Assembly: GCA_022827345.1 (NCBI GenBank) | Contig: JAJDTB010000038.1 | Location: forward strand, 62,001-126,000 | Direction: 5' to 3' | DNA: 64,000 nucleotides | DNA from: Gemmatimonadota bacterium | Lineage (GTDB): Bacteria; Gemmatimonadota; Gemmatimonadetes; Longimicrobiales; Gaopeijiaceae | Shown here: positions 33,911 to 42,158 of the stretch, piece after piece | How positions within the stretch are numbered: position 1 is the stretch's first letter | How the letters are laid out: each line of letters starts with the position of its first letter | Program-made: the position numbers and the translations under genes | Notes under the pieces: model-generated | Seen by the model: only the letters and a program-made list of their open reading frames with translations | Told to the model about the DNA's origin: nothing | Databases searched by the model: none

Positions 33911-36900
33911 CTGGCTCCGTTATGGTACACCCGGTGCGAGGCGCGGCCAAGACACCGACCGTCGCTTTCCCGGATTCGACGACTCTTCGCCACCGCCTTC
34001 GGTACGGCGGTCCTGATGGCGCTTCCCCTCCAGTCCGGAGGAATCTCTCACCCTCTCACCGCCCAGGAAGCTGACGCGGACGACCCCCATCCCCAGCAGG
34101 AGGGTCTCCCCCTCGCCCCCGGCCGCACCATCTCCACCAGCTTCACCGAGGGCTCGTGGATGTCGGTCGACGTCAGCCCCGACGGCCAGACACTCGTCTT
34201 CGACTTCCTCGGCGACCTCTACACCCTGCCGATCACCGGGGGCACCGCCACACCGCTCACCCGGGGCATGGCCTTCGACGGGCAACCGCGGTTCAATCCG
34301 GACGGCACGCGCGTGGTCTTCACCTCCGACCGCAGCGGCGGTGAAGGCATCCACATCATCTCGCTGGACAAAAGCGACACCGTCCAGATCACGCAGGGGA
34401 AGTCGAGCTCCTACCAGTCCCCCGAGTGGACCCCCGACGGCGACTATGTGATCGCCACCAAACAGACGCCCGGACAGGGCAAGCTGTGGCTCTACCACGT
34501 TGACGGCGGCACCGGGATCCAGCTTATCGACGAGCCCGCAAACCGCCGCACCACCGGGGCCGCGTTCGGCGCGGACGGACGCTACATCTGGTACGCCTAC
34601 CGCACCGGCAGCTGGGAGTACAACTCCGGCATGCGCCAGTACCAGCTCGCCGTCTACGACCGCGAGACAGGCGAGTCGGCCACCCGTTCGTTCCGCTACG
34701 GCGGCGCCTTCCGACCCACACTCAGCCCCGACGGGCGCTGGCTTGTCTACGGCTCCCGCCACATCGGCGACACCGGCCTGCGCATCCGCGACCTCGACAA
34801 CGGCGACGAGCGCTGGCTCGCCTTCCCCGTCCAGCGCGACGACCAGGAGTCCCGCGCCACGCGCGACGCCTACCCGGGCATGTCCTTCACGCCGGACTCG
34901 GACGCGTTGATCGCGTACTACGGCGGCGGCCTGTGGCGCGTCCCCGTCGACGGCTCCGACCCCACGCCCATCCCCTTCCGCGTCGATGTCGACATGGCGA
35001 TCGGCCCGGAAGTCGATTTCGACTACCCGATCGAAGACACCGAGACCTTCGTCGCCAAGCAGGTCCGCGACGCGGTGCCGTCCCCAAGCGGCGACCGCAT
35101 CGCCTTCTCGCTGCTGGCCGGCGTCTACGTCATGGAATGGCCCGACGGGACGCCCGAACGCCTCACCCGGTCGCAGGCCAACGAGCACATGCCCACCTGG
35201 TCGCCCGACGGCGAGGCCATCGCCTACACCACCTGGGACGACGCCACCGGCGGCCACATCTACCGCGTCGACGCACGCGGCGGCGACCCCACCCGACTCA
35301 CCACCGCCCCCGCCCTCTACGACAACCCGGTCTGGTCGCCCGACGGCGACCGCATCATCGCGGTCCGCGGTCCCGGCCGCGCCTACGACGAGGCCCTGAC
35401 CCGCGGCGTCCCCGGCGGCGCCGACGACCTCGTCTGGATCCCGGCCACGGGCGGCGACGCCACCGTCATCGCCCCGGCACGCGACCGCAACCACCACTTC
35501 ACAAGCAACGCCCGCCGCATCCACGCCTACAACCCCGGCGACGGCCTCGTCTCGTTCCGCTGGGACGGCACCGACCGCAAGTCACACGTGCGCGTGGTGG
35601 GCGCGGGTCCGCCGGGATCCAGCACCCCACCCCCCGCGACCCTCATCACCATGGCACCGCGCGGCGACCAGGCGCTCGCCCGCGTGTACAACCACCTCTA
35701 CACGGTCACCGTTCCGCTCGTCGGCGGCGATGTCCCCACCATCAACGTCGGCAACCCCGACAACGCGTCCTTCCCCGCCCGCCAGCTCACCGAGATCGGC
35801 GGCGAGTTCCCGGCGTGGGGCGCGGACGGCCGCCGGATCCACTGGACGATCGGCAACGCGCACGTCGTCTACGACCTCGACGCCGCCCGCGCATTCGAAG
35901 ACTCGGTGGCCGCGGCCCGCGAGGCGGACGAGCCGGACGAAGCCGAGGACGATCCCGACGCCGCCGACATCGAGACCGCCGACACCCGTTACACCCCGCA
36001 GGAGACCCGCATCCGCGTCGAATTCCCCCGCGACACGCCCCGCGGCGCGGTCGTCCTGACGGGCGCGCGGGTCGTGACCATGAACGGCGACGAGATCCTG
36101 GAACGCGGCGACATCGTGGTGCGCGACAACCGCATCGCCCAGGTCGGAGCCACCGGTTCGATCACGCCCCCGCCCGACGCGGCGGTCATCGACCTCGCAG
36201 GCAGGACCGTCGTGCCCGGCTTCATCGACACGCACGCCCACCTCAGGGCCCAGGTCAACATCCTCCGCACTCAGCCCTGGTCCTACGCGGCCAACCTCGC
36301 CTACGGCGTGACCACCACCCGCGACCCCCAGACCGGCACCACCGACGTCGTCAGCTACGAGGACCTCGTGCGCGCGGGCCGGATCCTGTCGCCGCGCATC
36401 TATTCGACCGGCCCCGGCGTCTTCTCTTCCGAGAACGTGAAGGATCTCGACCACGCCCGGCACATCCTGCGCCGCTACAGCGACTACTATGACACCAAGA
36501 CGATCAAGATGTACGCCGCCGGGAACCGCGAGCAGCGCCAGTGGATCATCGAGGCGGCGCGCGAGCTCGAGCTGATGCCCACGACCGAGGGCGGTCTCGA
36601 CACCAAGGCCAACATGACCATGGCGATCGACGGCTACTCGGGCGTCGAGCACAACATGCCGGCCTTCCCGATGTACGCCGACATGGTCGAGCTCGTGGCG
36701 CGTTCAAACATGGCCTACACGCCCACGATCCTCGTCACCTACGGCGGTCCCTGGGCGGAGAACTACTTCTACGCGACCGAGGACGTGCTCGGCGACGAGA
36801 AGCTCGCCCGGTTTACGCCCACGGAGGAGATCCTGCAGAAGGCGCTGCGCCGGCCGGGGACGGGACCGGGGCCGTCAGGCTGGTTCCACCCCGCGGTGCA

Positions 36901-37303
36901 CACCATGGATCAGGTGTCGGCGTTCGTGCGCGATGTGATTCGTGCAGGGGGAAGGGCCGGCGTCGGGAGTCACGGCCAGCTTCAGGGGTTAGGGTACCAC
37001 TGGGAACTGTGGGCAACCCAGGCCGGCGGAATGACCGAGCACGAGGCGCTGCAGGTCGCCACGATCCTGGGCGCGCACTCGCTCGGCCTGGACCGCGATC
37101 TCGGCTCCATCGAGGTTGGCAAGCTGGCAGATCTGGTCATCCTCGACGGCAACCCCCTCGACGACATCCGCAACAGCAACACGGTCGACCGCGTCATGGT
37201 GAACGGCCGCCTTTACGACGGCGACACCCTGGACCAGGTCTGGCCCGACCAGGTCACGGCAGGGCCGTTCTACTGGCTGCGGGAAGCTCCGCCGGGGCGG
37301 TGA
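33911..37303 (+). CDS. Secreted WD40-like beta-propeller / amidohydrolase fusion
   Basis: The mature protein is clear: a signal region (LFATAFGTAVLMALPLQ), PD40/TolB-like propeller blades (GSWMSVDVSPDGQTLVFDFL, DGQPRFNPDGTRVVFTSDRS and so on, to about residue 690), then an amidohydrolase (imidazolonepropionase-like) with GFIDTHAHLRAQ as the HxH metal site, YGVTTTRDPQTG, and late GLGYHWEL and ADLVILDGNPLDD. Such fusions occur as secreted dipeptidase or hydrolase-type enzymes in Gemmatimonadota. The start is a problem: no ATG, GTG or TTG lies in frame between the operators and the signal peptide. CTG at 33911 is used here, ATT at 33974 is another option, and upstream ATGs lie inside the SRPBCC gene. 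Confidence 0.78.
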   Translation: MAPLWYTRCEARPRHRPSLSRIRRLFATAFGTAVLMALPLQSGGISHPLTAQEADADDPHPQQEGLPLAPGRTISTSFTEGSWMSVDVSPDGQTLVFDFLGDLYTLPITGGTATPLTRGMAFDGQPRFNPDGTRVVFTSDRSGGEGIHIISLDKSDTVQITQGKSSSYQSPEWTPDGDYVIATKQTPGQGKLWLYHVDGGTGIQLIDEPANRRTTGAAFGADGRYIWYAYRTGSWEYNSGMRQYQLAVYDRETGESATRSFRYGGAFRPTLSPDGRWLVYGSRHIGDTGLRIRDLDNGDERWLAFPVQRDDQESRATRDAYPGMSFTPDSDALIAYYGGGLWRVPVDGSDPTPIPFRVDVDMAIGPEVDFDYPIEDTETFVAKQVRDAVPSPSGDRIAFSLLAGVYVMEWPDGTPERLTRSQANEHMPTWSPDGEAIAYTTWDDATGGHIYRVDARGGDPTRLTTAPALYDNPVWSPDGDRIIAVRGPGRAYDEALTRGVPGGADDLVWIPATGGDATVIAPARDRNHHFTSNARRIHAYNPGDGLVSFRWDGTDRKSHVRVVGAGPPGSSTPPPATLITMAPRGDQALARVYNHLYTVTVPLVGGDVPTINVGNPDNASFPARQLTEIGGEFPAWGADGRRIHWTIGNAHVVYDLDAARAFEDSVAAAREADEPDEAEDDPDAADIETADTRYTPQETRIRVEFPRDTPRGAVVLTGARVVTMNGDEILERGDIVVRDNRIAQVGATGSITPPPDAAVIDLAGRTVVPGFIDTHAHLRAQVNILRTQPWSYAANLAYGVTTTRDPQTGTTDVVSYEDLVRAGRILSPRIYSTGPGVFSSENVKDLDHARHILRRYSDYYDTKTIKMYAAGNREQRQWIIEAARELELMPTTEGGLDTKANMTMAIDGYSGVEHNMPAFPMYADMVELVARSNMAYTPTILVTYGGPWAENYFYATEDVLGDEKLARFTPTEEILQKALRRPGTGPGPSGWFHPAVHTMDQVSAFVRDVIRAGGRAGVGSHGQLQGLGYHWELWATQAGGMTEHEALQVATILGAHSLGLDRDLGSIEVGKLADLVILDGNPLDDIRNSNTVDRVMVNGRLYDGDTLDQVWPDQVTAGPFYWLREAPPGR

Positions 37304-38538
37304 GCGCACGGGTGGCAGCCCGACCAACCGTCACCCCCGGCGTCGACGTCTTCCTGCGAGGCGGCGGCGCTTCGGACAGCGTCCGCGGCACGTCCGACCG
37401 CACACGTGCCGCGGTCGCCGGTCTCCGCCACGCTCGTCTGGGACTCGTCGCCCACCCCGCCTCGGTCACCTCCGGCCTCGCCTTCTCCGCCGACGCGATC
37501 CGCGCGGCCGGCTGCGACCTGCGCGCCCTTTTCGGCCCCCAGCACGGCGCCCGCGGCGAAAAGCAGGACAACATGATCGAGTCGGACCACTACACCGACC
37601 CCGTCACCGGTCTCCCGGTCCACTCCCTTTACGGCGAGGTCCGCAAACCGACCCCCGCCATGCTCGACGGCCTCGACGCCGTCCTCTTCGACCTCCAGGA
37701 CGTGGGCGTGCGCGTCTACACCTTCGTCTGGACGATGGCGCTGGCCATGGAGGCGTGCGCCGAGGCCGGCGTGCGGTTCGTGGTGCTGGACCGCCCCAAC
37801 CCGGTCGGCGGGATCAGGCGGGAAGGTGCCGTGTTGCGCGCCGGCTTCGAGTCATTCGTCGGCCTCCACCCGGTCCCGCTCCGGCATGGCCTGACCTGCG
37901 GCGAGATGGCGCGCTGGCTGAACGTGGAAAGCGGCATCGGCTGCGACCTCACGGTCATACCATGCGAGGGCTGGCGGCGCGACATGTCCTGGGCCGACAC
38001 CGGCCTTCCCTGGGTGATGCCCAGCCCCAACCTGCCCACACCCGATTCCTGCGTGGTCTATCCCGGCATGGTGCTTCTCGAAGGCACGAACATGTCCGAA
38101 GGCCGCGGCACCACCCGCCCCTTCGAGCTCTTCGGCGCTCCGTGGCTGGACCCGGCGGCCCTTGTCGCGCGGCTCGACCGCGCCCGCCTGCCCGGCATCG
38201 TTTTCCGCCCCTGCCACTTCGAGCCCACCTTCCAGAAGCACGCCGGCGCGCTCTGCGGGGGCGCCCAGCTGCACGTCACCGACCCGGACGCCTTCGAGCC
38301 GGTCCGCACGGCCGTCGAGATCCTAGTCGCGGCCCGCGCGCTGGCTCTGGACGACTTCGCCTGGCTCGCACCACCCTATGAGTACGAAGAGACCCTGGCC
38401 CCGATCGACATCCTGTGGGGTGGCGCGGGGCTGCGGGAGGGCGTGGACGCGGGCGCGACAACGCTGGAGATCCTGGAGGGGGTGGATGACGAGCTGGATG
38501 CCTTCGGCGAGTCGGTGGAGCCGTACCTGCTGTACTGA
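37300..38538 (+). CDS. DUF1343 protein, NamZ-type exo-beta-N-acetylmuramidase
   Basis: A GTG overlapping the preceding stop gives 412 residues without a clear signal peptide. DUF1343 features are all there: PGVDVFL, LGLVAHPASVT, LRALFGPQHGARGEKQDNM, PVHSLYG, LDAVLFDLQDVGVRVYTFVW, FVVLDRPNP, PSPNLPTPDSCVVYPGMVLLEGTN, SEGRGTTRPFELFGAPW and FEPTFQKHAG. NamZ removes terminal MurNAc from peptidoglycan fragments during cell-wall recycling. As most relatives are exported, an upstream in-frame start might add a leader, but that would run through the previous gene. It is coupled to the WD40/amidohydrolase gene by a 4-base overlap. Confidence 0.93.
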   Translation: MSARVAARPTVTPGVDVFLRGGGASDSVRGTSDRTRAAVAGLRHARLGLVAHPASVTSGLAFSADAIRAAGCDLRALFGPQHGARGEKQDNMIESDHYTDPVTGLPVHSLYGEVRKPTPAMLDGLDAVLFDLQDVGVRVYTFVWTMALAMEACAEAGVRFVVLDRPNPVGGIRREGAVLRAGFESFVGLHPVPLRHGLTCGEMARWLNVESGIGCDLTVIPCEGWRRDMSWADTGLPWVMPSPNLPTPDSCVVYPGMVLLEGTNMSEGRGTTRPFELFGAPWLDPAALVARLDRARLPGIVFRPCHFEPTFQKHAGALCGGAQLHVTDPDAFEPVRTAVEILVAARALALDDFAWLAPPYEYEETLAPIDILWGGAGLREGVDAGATTLEILEGVDDELDAFGESVEPYLLY

Positions 38539-38585
38539 CCTCGCGTTGGCGTACAGGTTCTGTGGTCCGGGGAATCGCGACCCCG

Positions 38586-38864
38586 TTAGTCCGATTCGTA
38601 CCGCTCCACAGGGATCTCGGCCGATCTCGCGCGCATCCGGGCGGCATCGTACCAGGCCTGCATTGAGAGCAGCGTACCCATGTTCGCCCCGAAAGCCTTC
38701 TCGATTCGCAGAGCCATCTCCGGCGACAACGCCACGTGACCATTCAGCAGGTCGGACAGGGTAGCACGCCGCACGCCAGGAATCGTCGCGGCCTTCGTCA
38801 CGTTCAGGCCCAGTTCTTCCACGACTTCCGTCCGGATGAAGTCTCCGGGGTGACACGGCGTCAT
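38586..38864 (-). CDS. Orphan HigA-type antitoxin
   Basis: From the ATG at 38864 the 92-residue product is a short HigA/VapI: HPGDFIRTEVVEELGLNVTK, then the helix-turn-helix TIPGVRRATLSDLLNGHVAL (about 32-51) and MALRIEKAFGANMGTLLSMQ. It is strikingly close in layout to the first 75 residues of the giant protein at 45927-50018 (HPG, GVxRxxLSxLLNG, K-F-x-A, LLxxQ). No higB lies upstream; instead a secreted-protein gene ends 13 bases before. It may be a solitary repressor or the survivor of a lost module. Confidence 0.88.
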   Translation of the reverse strand: MTPCHPGDFIRTEVVEELGLNVTKAATIPGVRRATLSDLLNGHVALSPEMALRIEKAFGANMGTLLSMQAWYDAARMRARSAEIPVERYESD

Positions 38865-38877
38865 TCTCACCGGGCGT

Positions 38878-39897
38878 TCAGCCCCGCTCGCCGTCAATCC
38901 ACGCCCTCCAGGCCTCGACATCCGTTCCGAAATCCTCGCCGCTGACAGCTTGCAGGAATGCCAAAGCGGGCTCTCGGGTGCGTGCATGTTGGGCACCCGC
39001 GTGCGCGAGCAGAAAGTCGGGGTTCTCGCGGACGAGCCGCTGCCCGAACTCCGGGTCAATGTCGGTAGCAAGCAGGATTCTCAGCGTGTGCCTGAACCCG
39101 CGCGGATTGGTGCCGCCCAAGATCGCCAGCAGAGGGTCGCGGGCCCCGGACCAGTCGACGGGGTCCCACCCTTTCCTGGCCAACTGCTCCATCATGTACA
39201 GCGCCACAGAGCTGACTTGCGGGTCCTCGTCGATCACAGCGCCCACAAGACCGTGCCACGACGTGTCTTCGGCCAGAAAGTTGCTCAGCACGAGCGCCGC
39301 AATCGCGCGCGACGACCACGAGGCGTCCCTTTCCAGTACGTTGCGGGCGAGGCGGTGATCCGCTTCGCCGTCCGCGCGCTTGACGAAATCCAACAATTGA
39401 TCCAGGGTCTCGGGATCGGCACCCTCGCGTCTTGCAACCCGCCGAGGGCTATTGAACAGCCTGAAGATGCCCCCACGCGAGGGCACCGCGCGGGCAGCCG
39501 CACGCAGCGTGCGCACGTCCTCTCCGACGACTGCTTTCACCTCTTGCCAACTCTCCGGCAGAGCGACCGTTTCGCTTCCCCGAACGCGATACCGCACCCG
39601 CGTGCTGTCTTCCACGCCGACAACGACGGTGTACAGCCTTCCGGATCCAACGTTCGAAACGCCGAAAGCGCCCGCGTCGGCGAATCCGAGCTGCTCCTTC
39701 ATGGCAACGGCACAGGCGCTGAATGGACGGCCGGGATTGACCTGCTGGATCGCGTCGAACAGGTCCTGTGCTTCCCAGTCCTGCAAGCCGATAAACTCGA
39801 CGGGGCCTCTTGGCCCGGGGATCACCTGGGCCGTGCCCTGCGGCGCCGTCATCGCAAACAGCACAGCCAGACCGGAAACCGCGTGCAGGATCTTCAT
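38878..39897 (-). CDS. Secreted helical-repeat protein of unknown function
   Basis: The 339-residue protein has a good signal peptide (MKILHAVSGLAVLFAMTAPQ, cleavage after GTAQ). A first domain of about 110 residues is mixed alpha/beta; after that come paired helices with HEAT-like spacing (SSRAIAALVLSNFLAEDTSW, DEDPQVSSVALYMMEQLARK, GFRHTLRILLATDIDPEFG). No catalytic motif is visible. It would sit in the periplasm or outside and bind a partner. The stop is 13 bases before the orphan HigA start, so they may share transcripts. Family not recognised. Confidence 0.7.
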   Translation of the reverse strand: MKILHAVSGLAVLFAMTAPQGTAQVIPGPRGPVEFIGLQDWEAQDLFDAIQQVNPGRPFSACAVAMKEQLGFADAGAFGVSNVGSGRLYTVVVGVEDSTRVRYRVRGSETVALPESWQEVKAVVGEDVRTLRAAARAVPSRGGIFRLFNSPRRVARREGADPETLDQLLDFVKRADGEADHRLARNVLERDASWSSRAIAALVLSNFLAEDTSWHGLVGAVIDEDPQVSSVALYMMEQLARKGWDPVDWSGARDPLLAILGGTNPRGFRHTLRILLATDIDPEFGQRLVRENPDFLLAHAGAQHARTREPALAFLQAVSGEDFGTDVEAWRAWIDGERG

Positions 39898-39990
39898 CGG
39901 ACTCCTATCTGCTCTACCTCGGGTTGCGTGGTAGCCGAACGCGGCGACCGTATCACCAGGATTCTATGGTGCCGATATGCACTTCTCAAC

Positions 39991-41610
39991 TCAACGCACG
40001 CGAAAGTCAACAACCAAAGGCAGATGATCCGACCTCTCCGTATCCATCTCCCCTACCCCTAGTACCTCCCGAGCGCCCGGCGCCAGCGCAGCCGCGTCGA
40101 ACACAAATCCCCTGTCGACCTCCAGCACCTCACCGCGATACAGCAGGTAGTCCAGCCTTCCGGGCGAGAACGGATCCTCGCGCCAGATGCCGCGCCAGGT
40201 CGCGAGTGAGCGGTCGCGCAGCCGCTCCAGCCGGGCGACGTCGAGATCAGTCCCGTCCGGGCCCAGACCGCGCCGTAGCGCGTTCAACGGTCGGGTCGAA
40301 CCGACGAGGTTCAGGTCACCCGCGACCACCACACCCGGGTCGGGCCGCCCGTCCACCACAGCCGCGATCGCGCCATTCAGCGTCCGTGCCTGCAATTCGC
40401 GCAGCCGGTCCCGCGGCGACCCGTCGTACCCCGCGCTCTGCAGGTCGACGGGAACGAAGAGCACGTCAACGCCATCGACGGTCACCCACGCTCCCGTGGC
40501 GGACACACCACCCCTCGCTTCATTGCGCGCCAGCGCCGAGGGCGGGGGCATCCGTGGGGCTTCGGGTTCGTCGCCAGCCTCTTGCAGCCACTGCTCCAGC
40601 GCGCCGGGTGCGTGGTCGATCCTCGCCATTGCGGGCTCACCGCGGAGGCTCAGGCCCCTCGCGCCGACGGCCGTGCGCTGCCTCCCGCCGCCCTGGGCCA
40701 GGGACCAGGTCCAGGCTTCGTCGCCGAGCCCGATACCCTCGCCGAAAACCGCCAGCTCCTCGAGCGTGATGGAGAAGTAGATCTCGTCGAGCAACAGCAC
40801 GTCGGGCTGTAGCGCGCGCACAACCCGCTGGAAGGCGTCCGCGTTGGTGTGGAAGCTCGAGTCGGAGACGTTCCAGGCAACGACGCGAAACGCTCCGGGC
40901 GACCTGGCCACCGCGTCGGCGTCGAGCAGCGGTGGAGGCTCGCCGGCGGCAGTCGCGAGTCGATGCGTGAACAGCGGCGATTCGTCGACCACCGCACCGG
41001 CGCGCAGGTAGCGCAGCCGGCCGGCGACGAAGCCACCCTGCCCGGCCGCCGGAAGGTGTCCCGGCCCGCCCGCGAGCAGTCCCCGGTCCAGCCGCACTTC
41101 GAACCGGTCCGACGAGTGCGTCGGCGACACGATCAGCCCCACCGAGCCGGCTGGCTCGACCTCGCCGGGACCGCCCTGGCCGATCCGGCGCATCCCGACC
41201 CCCACACCGCGCGCGTCCGCCGCCGGGTCGCTCTGGCGGGTGAGGACGACGGCCATGTCCGCGCCGTCCACCCCGCCGTGCGCGCCACCCGTGGCGGAGT
41301 CACCATCGACATTGAGCACCAGTTCGACCGAGCCCGGCAGCCCCTGCACGGTGACGGTGTCGCCCAGGTCGATCAGGAAGTGGAGGAAGCGGGGATCGTC
41401 CTGCGCGGCAATCGCCCCGAGATCCACCGGCGAGCCGTCGGGGACATCGCCGGACCGATCAACCACCAACGGAGCAACACCATCCCAGTCGTCGAACGAG
41501 CCGTCGGTCCAAACGCCCCGAGGCGAAGCGATCGGATCGGGGGGACCGCAGGAGACCAGGACAATCAGGCCGGCGACACCGGCTGGAGCCACTCGGGCAA
41601 CCGATTTCAC
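39991..41610 (-). CDS. Lipoprotein endonuclease/exonuclease/phosphatase-family protein
   Basis: I start at the GTG at 41610, which overlaps the tetR stop (GTGA) and opens a lipoprotein leader (VKSVARVAPAGVAGLIVLVSC, lipobox LVSC). The 539 residues divide into a beta-rich N-terminal half (about 40-225; VLNVDGDSATGG, FEVRLDR) resembling a CBM9/DOMON-like sandwich. The EEP domain follows: FRVVAWNVSDSS, ALQPDVLLLDEIY, VVVAGDLNLVGS, LDYLLY and the closing TERSDHLPLVVDF with the catalytic Asp-His. The active-site set is complete, so a secreted nuclease or phosphodiesterase is expected. It follows tetR in one transcription unit. Confidence 0.8.
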   Translation of the reverse strand: MKSVARVAPAGVAGLIVLVSCGPPDPIASPRGVWTDGSFDDWDGVAPLVVDRSGDVPDGSPVDLGAIAAQDDPRFLHFLIDLGDTVTVQGLPGSVELVLNVDGDSATGGAHGGVDGADMAVVLTRQSDPAADARGVGVGMRRIGQGGPGEVEPAGSVGLIVSPTHSSDRFEVRLDRGLLAGGPGHLPAAGQGGFVAGRLRYLRAGAVVDESPLFTHRLATAAGEPPPLLDADAVARSPGAFRVVAWNVSDSSFHTNADAFQRVVRALQPDVLLLDEIYFSITLEELAVFGEGIGLGDEAWTWSLAQGGGRQRTAVGARGLSLRGEPAMARIDHAPGALEQWLQEAGDEPEAPRMPPPSALARNEARGGVSATGAWVTVDGVDVLFVPVDLQSAGYDGSPRDRLRELQARTLNGAIAAVVDGRPDPGVVVAGDLNLVGSTRPLNALRRGLGPDGTDLDVARLERLRDRSLATWRGIWREDPFSPGRLDYLLYRGEVLEVDRGFVFDAAALAPGAREVLGVGEMDTERSDHLPLVVDFRVR

Positions 41611-42149
41611 GTTGACAGCCCGCTCCTGATGGTGTCCCAGACAAGATCCTGCGCCTGCAGCAGACCGATCTCTCCGTTGTCGACCGCCCGGCATGCCGCC
41701 CAGATCAACGCGTCGATGCTAGCCGCGGCCCACGCCGCCGGAAAGTCCGGACGGATGAATCCCTCCTTCGCGGCGCCCCGGACCAGGTCCGTGAACTCGG
41801 ACATCTGCCGCTCGTAGGCCGCGGCGATCTCCGGATCATCCTGGAGCTCGCCGATCGACTCCAGGAATCGAAAGGATTCGCCCGCGCCAACCACCGCCTG
41901 CACGACCAGTTGCAGTGCTTCGGTCGCGCTGCAGGCCCGCGCCGACGCCTGCCGGGCCACCCTGTCCGTCTCGGCAACGGCTTGCCTGCCCAGCGCCCTG
42001 AGCAACCCGGCGCGGCTGTCAAAGTGGCGAAATACCGTTGCACGCCCGACCCGTGCTTCGGTCGCGATTTGTTCGACCGAAGCGCTCGGGTTCGCGGACA
42101 GCACCCTGCCCGCCGCCTCGAGGATTCGTTCCCTGGTCCCCAGTGCCAT
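41607..42149 (-). CDS. TetR/AcrR-family regulator
   Basis: A 180-residue regulator with the N-terminal TetR helix-turn-helix: RERILEAAGRVLSANPSASV, EQIATEARVGRATVFRHF and DSRAGLLRALG (residues ~5-51). The remaining helices form the ligand domain (cysteine near position 66, many alanines), too variable to name a ligand. It lies 9 bases after the redox fusion gene and overlaps the EEP gene, so it probably controls this cluster. The 36-base palindrome at 44108-44143 is the obvious operator candidate. Confidence 0.93.
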   Translation of the reverse strand: MALGTRERILEAAGRVLSANPSASVEQIATEARVGRATVFRHFDSRAGLLRALGRQAVAETDRVARQASARACSATEALQLVVQAVVGAGESFRFLESIGELQDDPEIAAAYERQMSEFTDLVRGAAKEGFIRPDFPAAWAAASIDALIWAACRAVDNGEIGLLQAQDLVWDTIRSGLST

Positions 42150-42158
42150 GATTTGAAA

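Noticed and set aside
33922-33970. ATG at 33922 as start of the WD40/amidohydrolase
   Set aside because: It is in the wrong frame relative to the signal peptide and propeller; it would need a frameshift.
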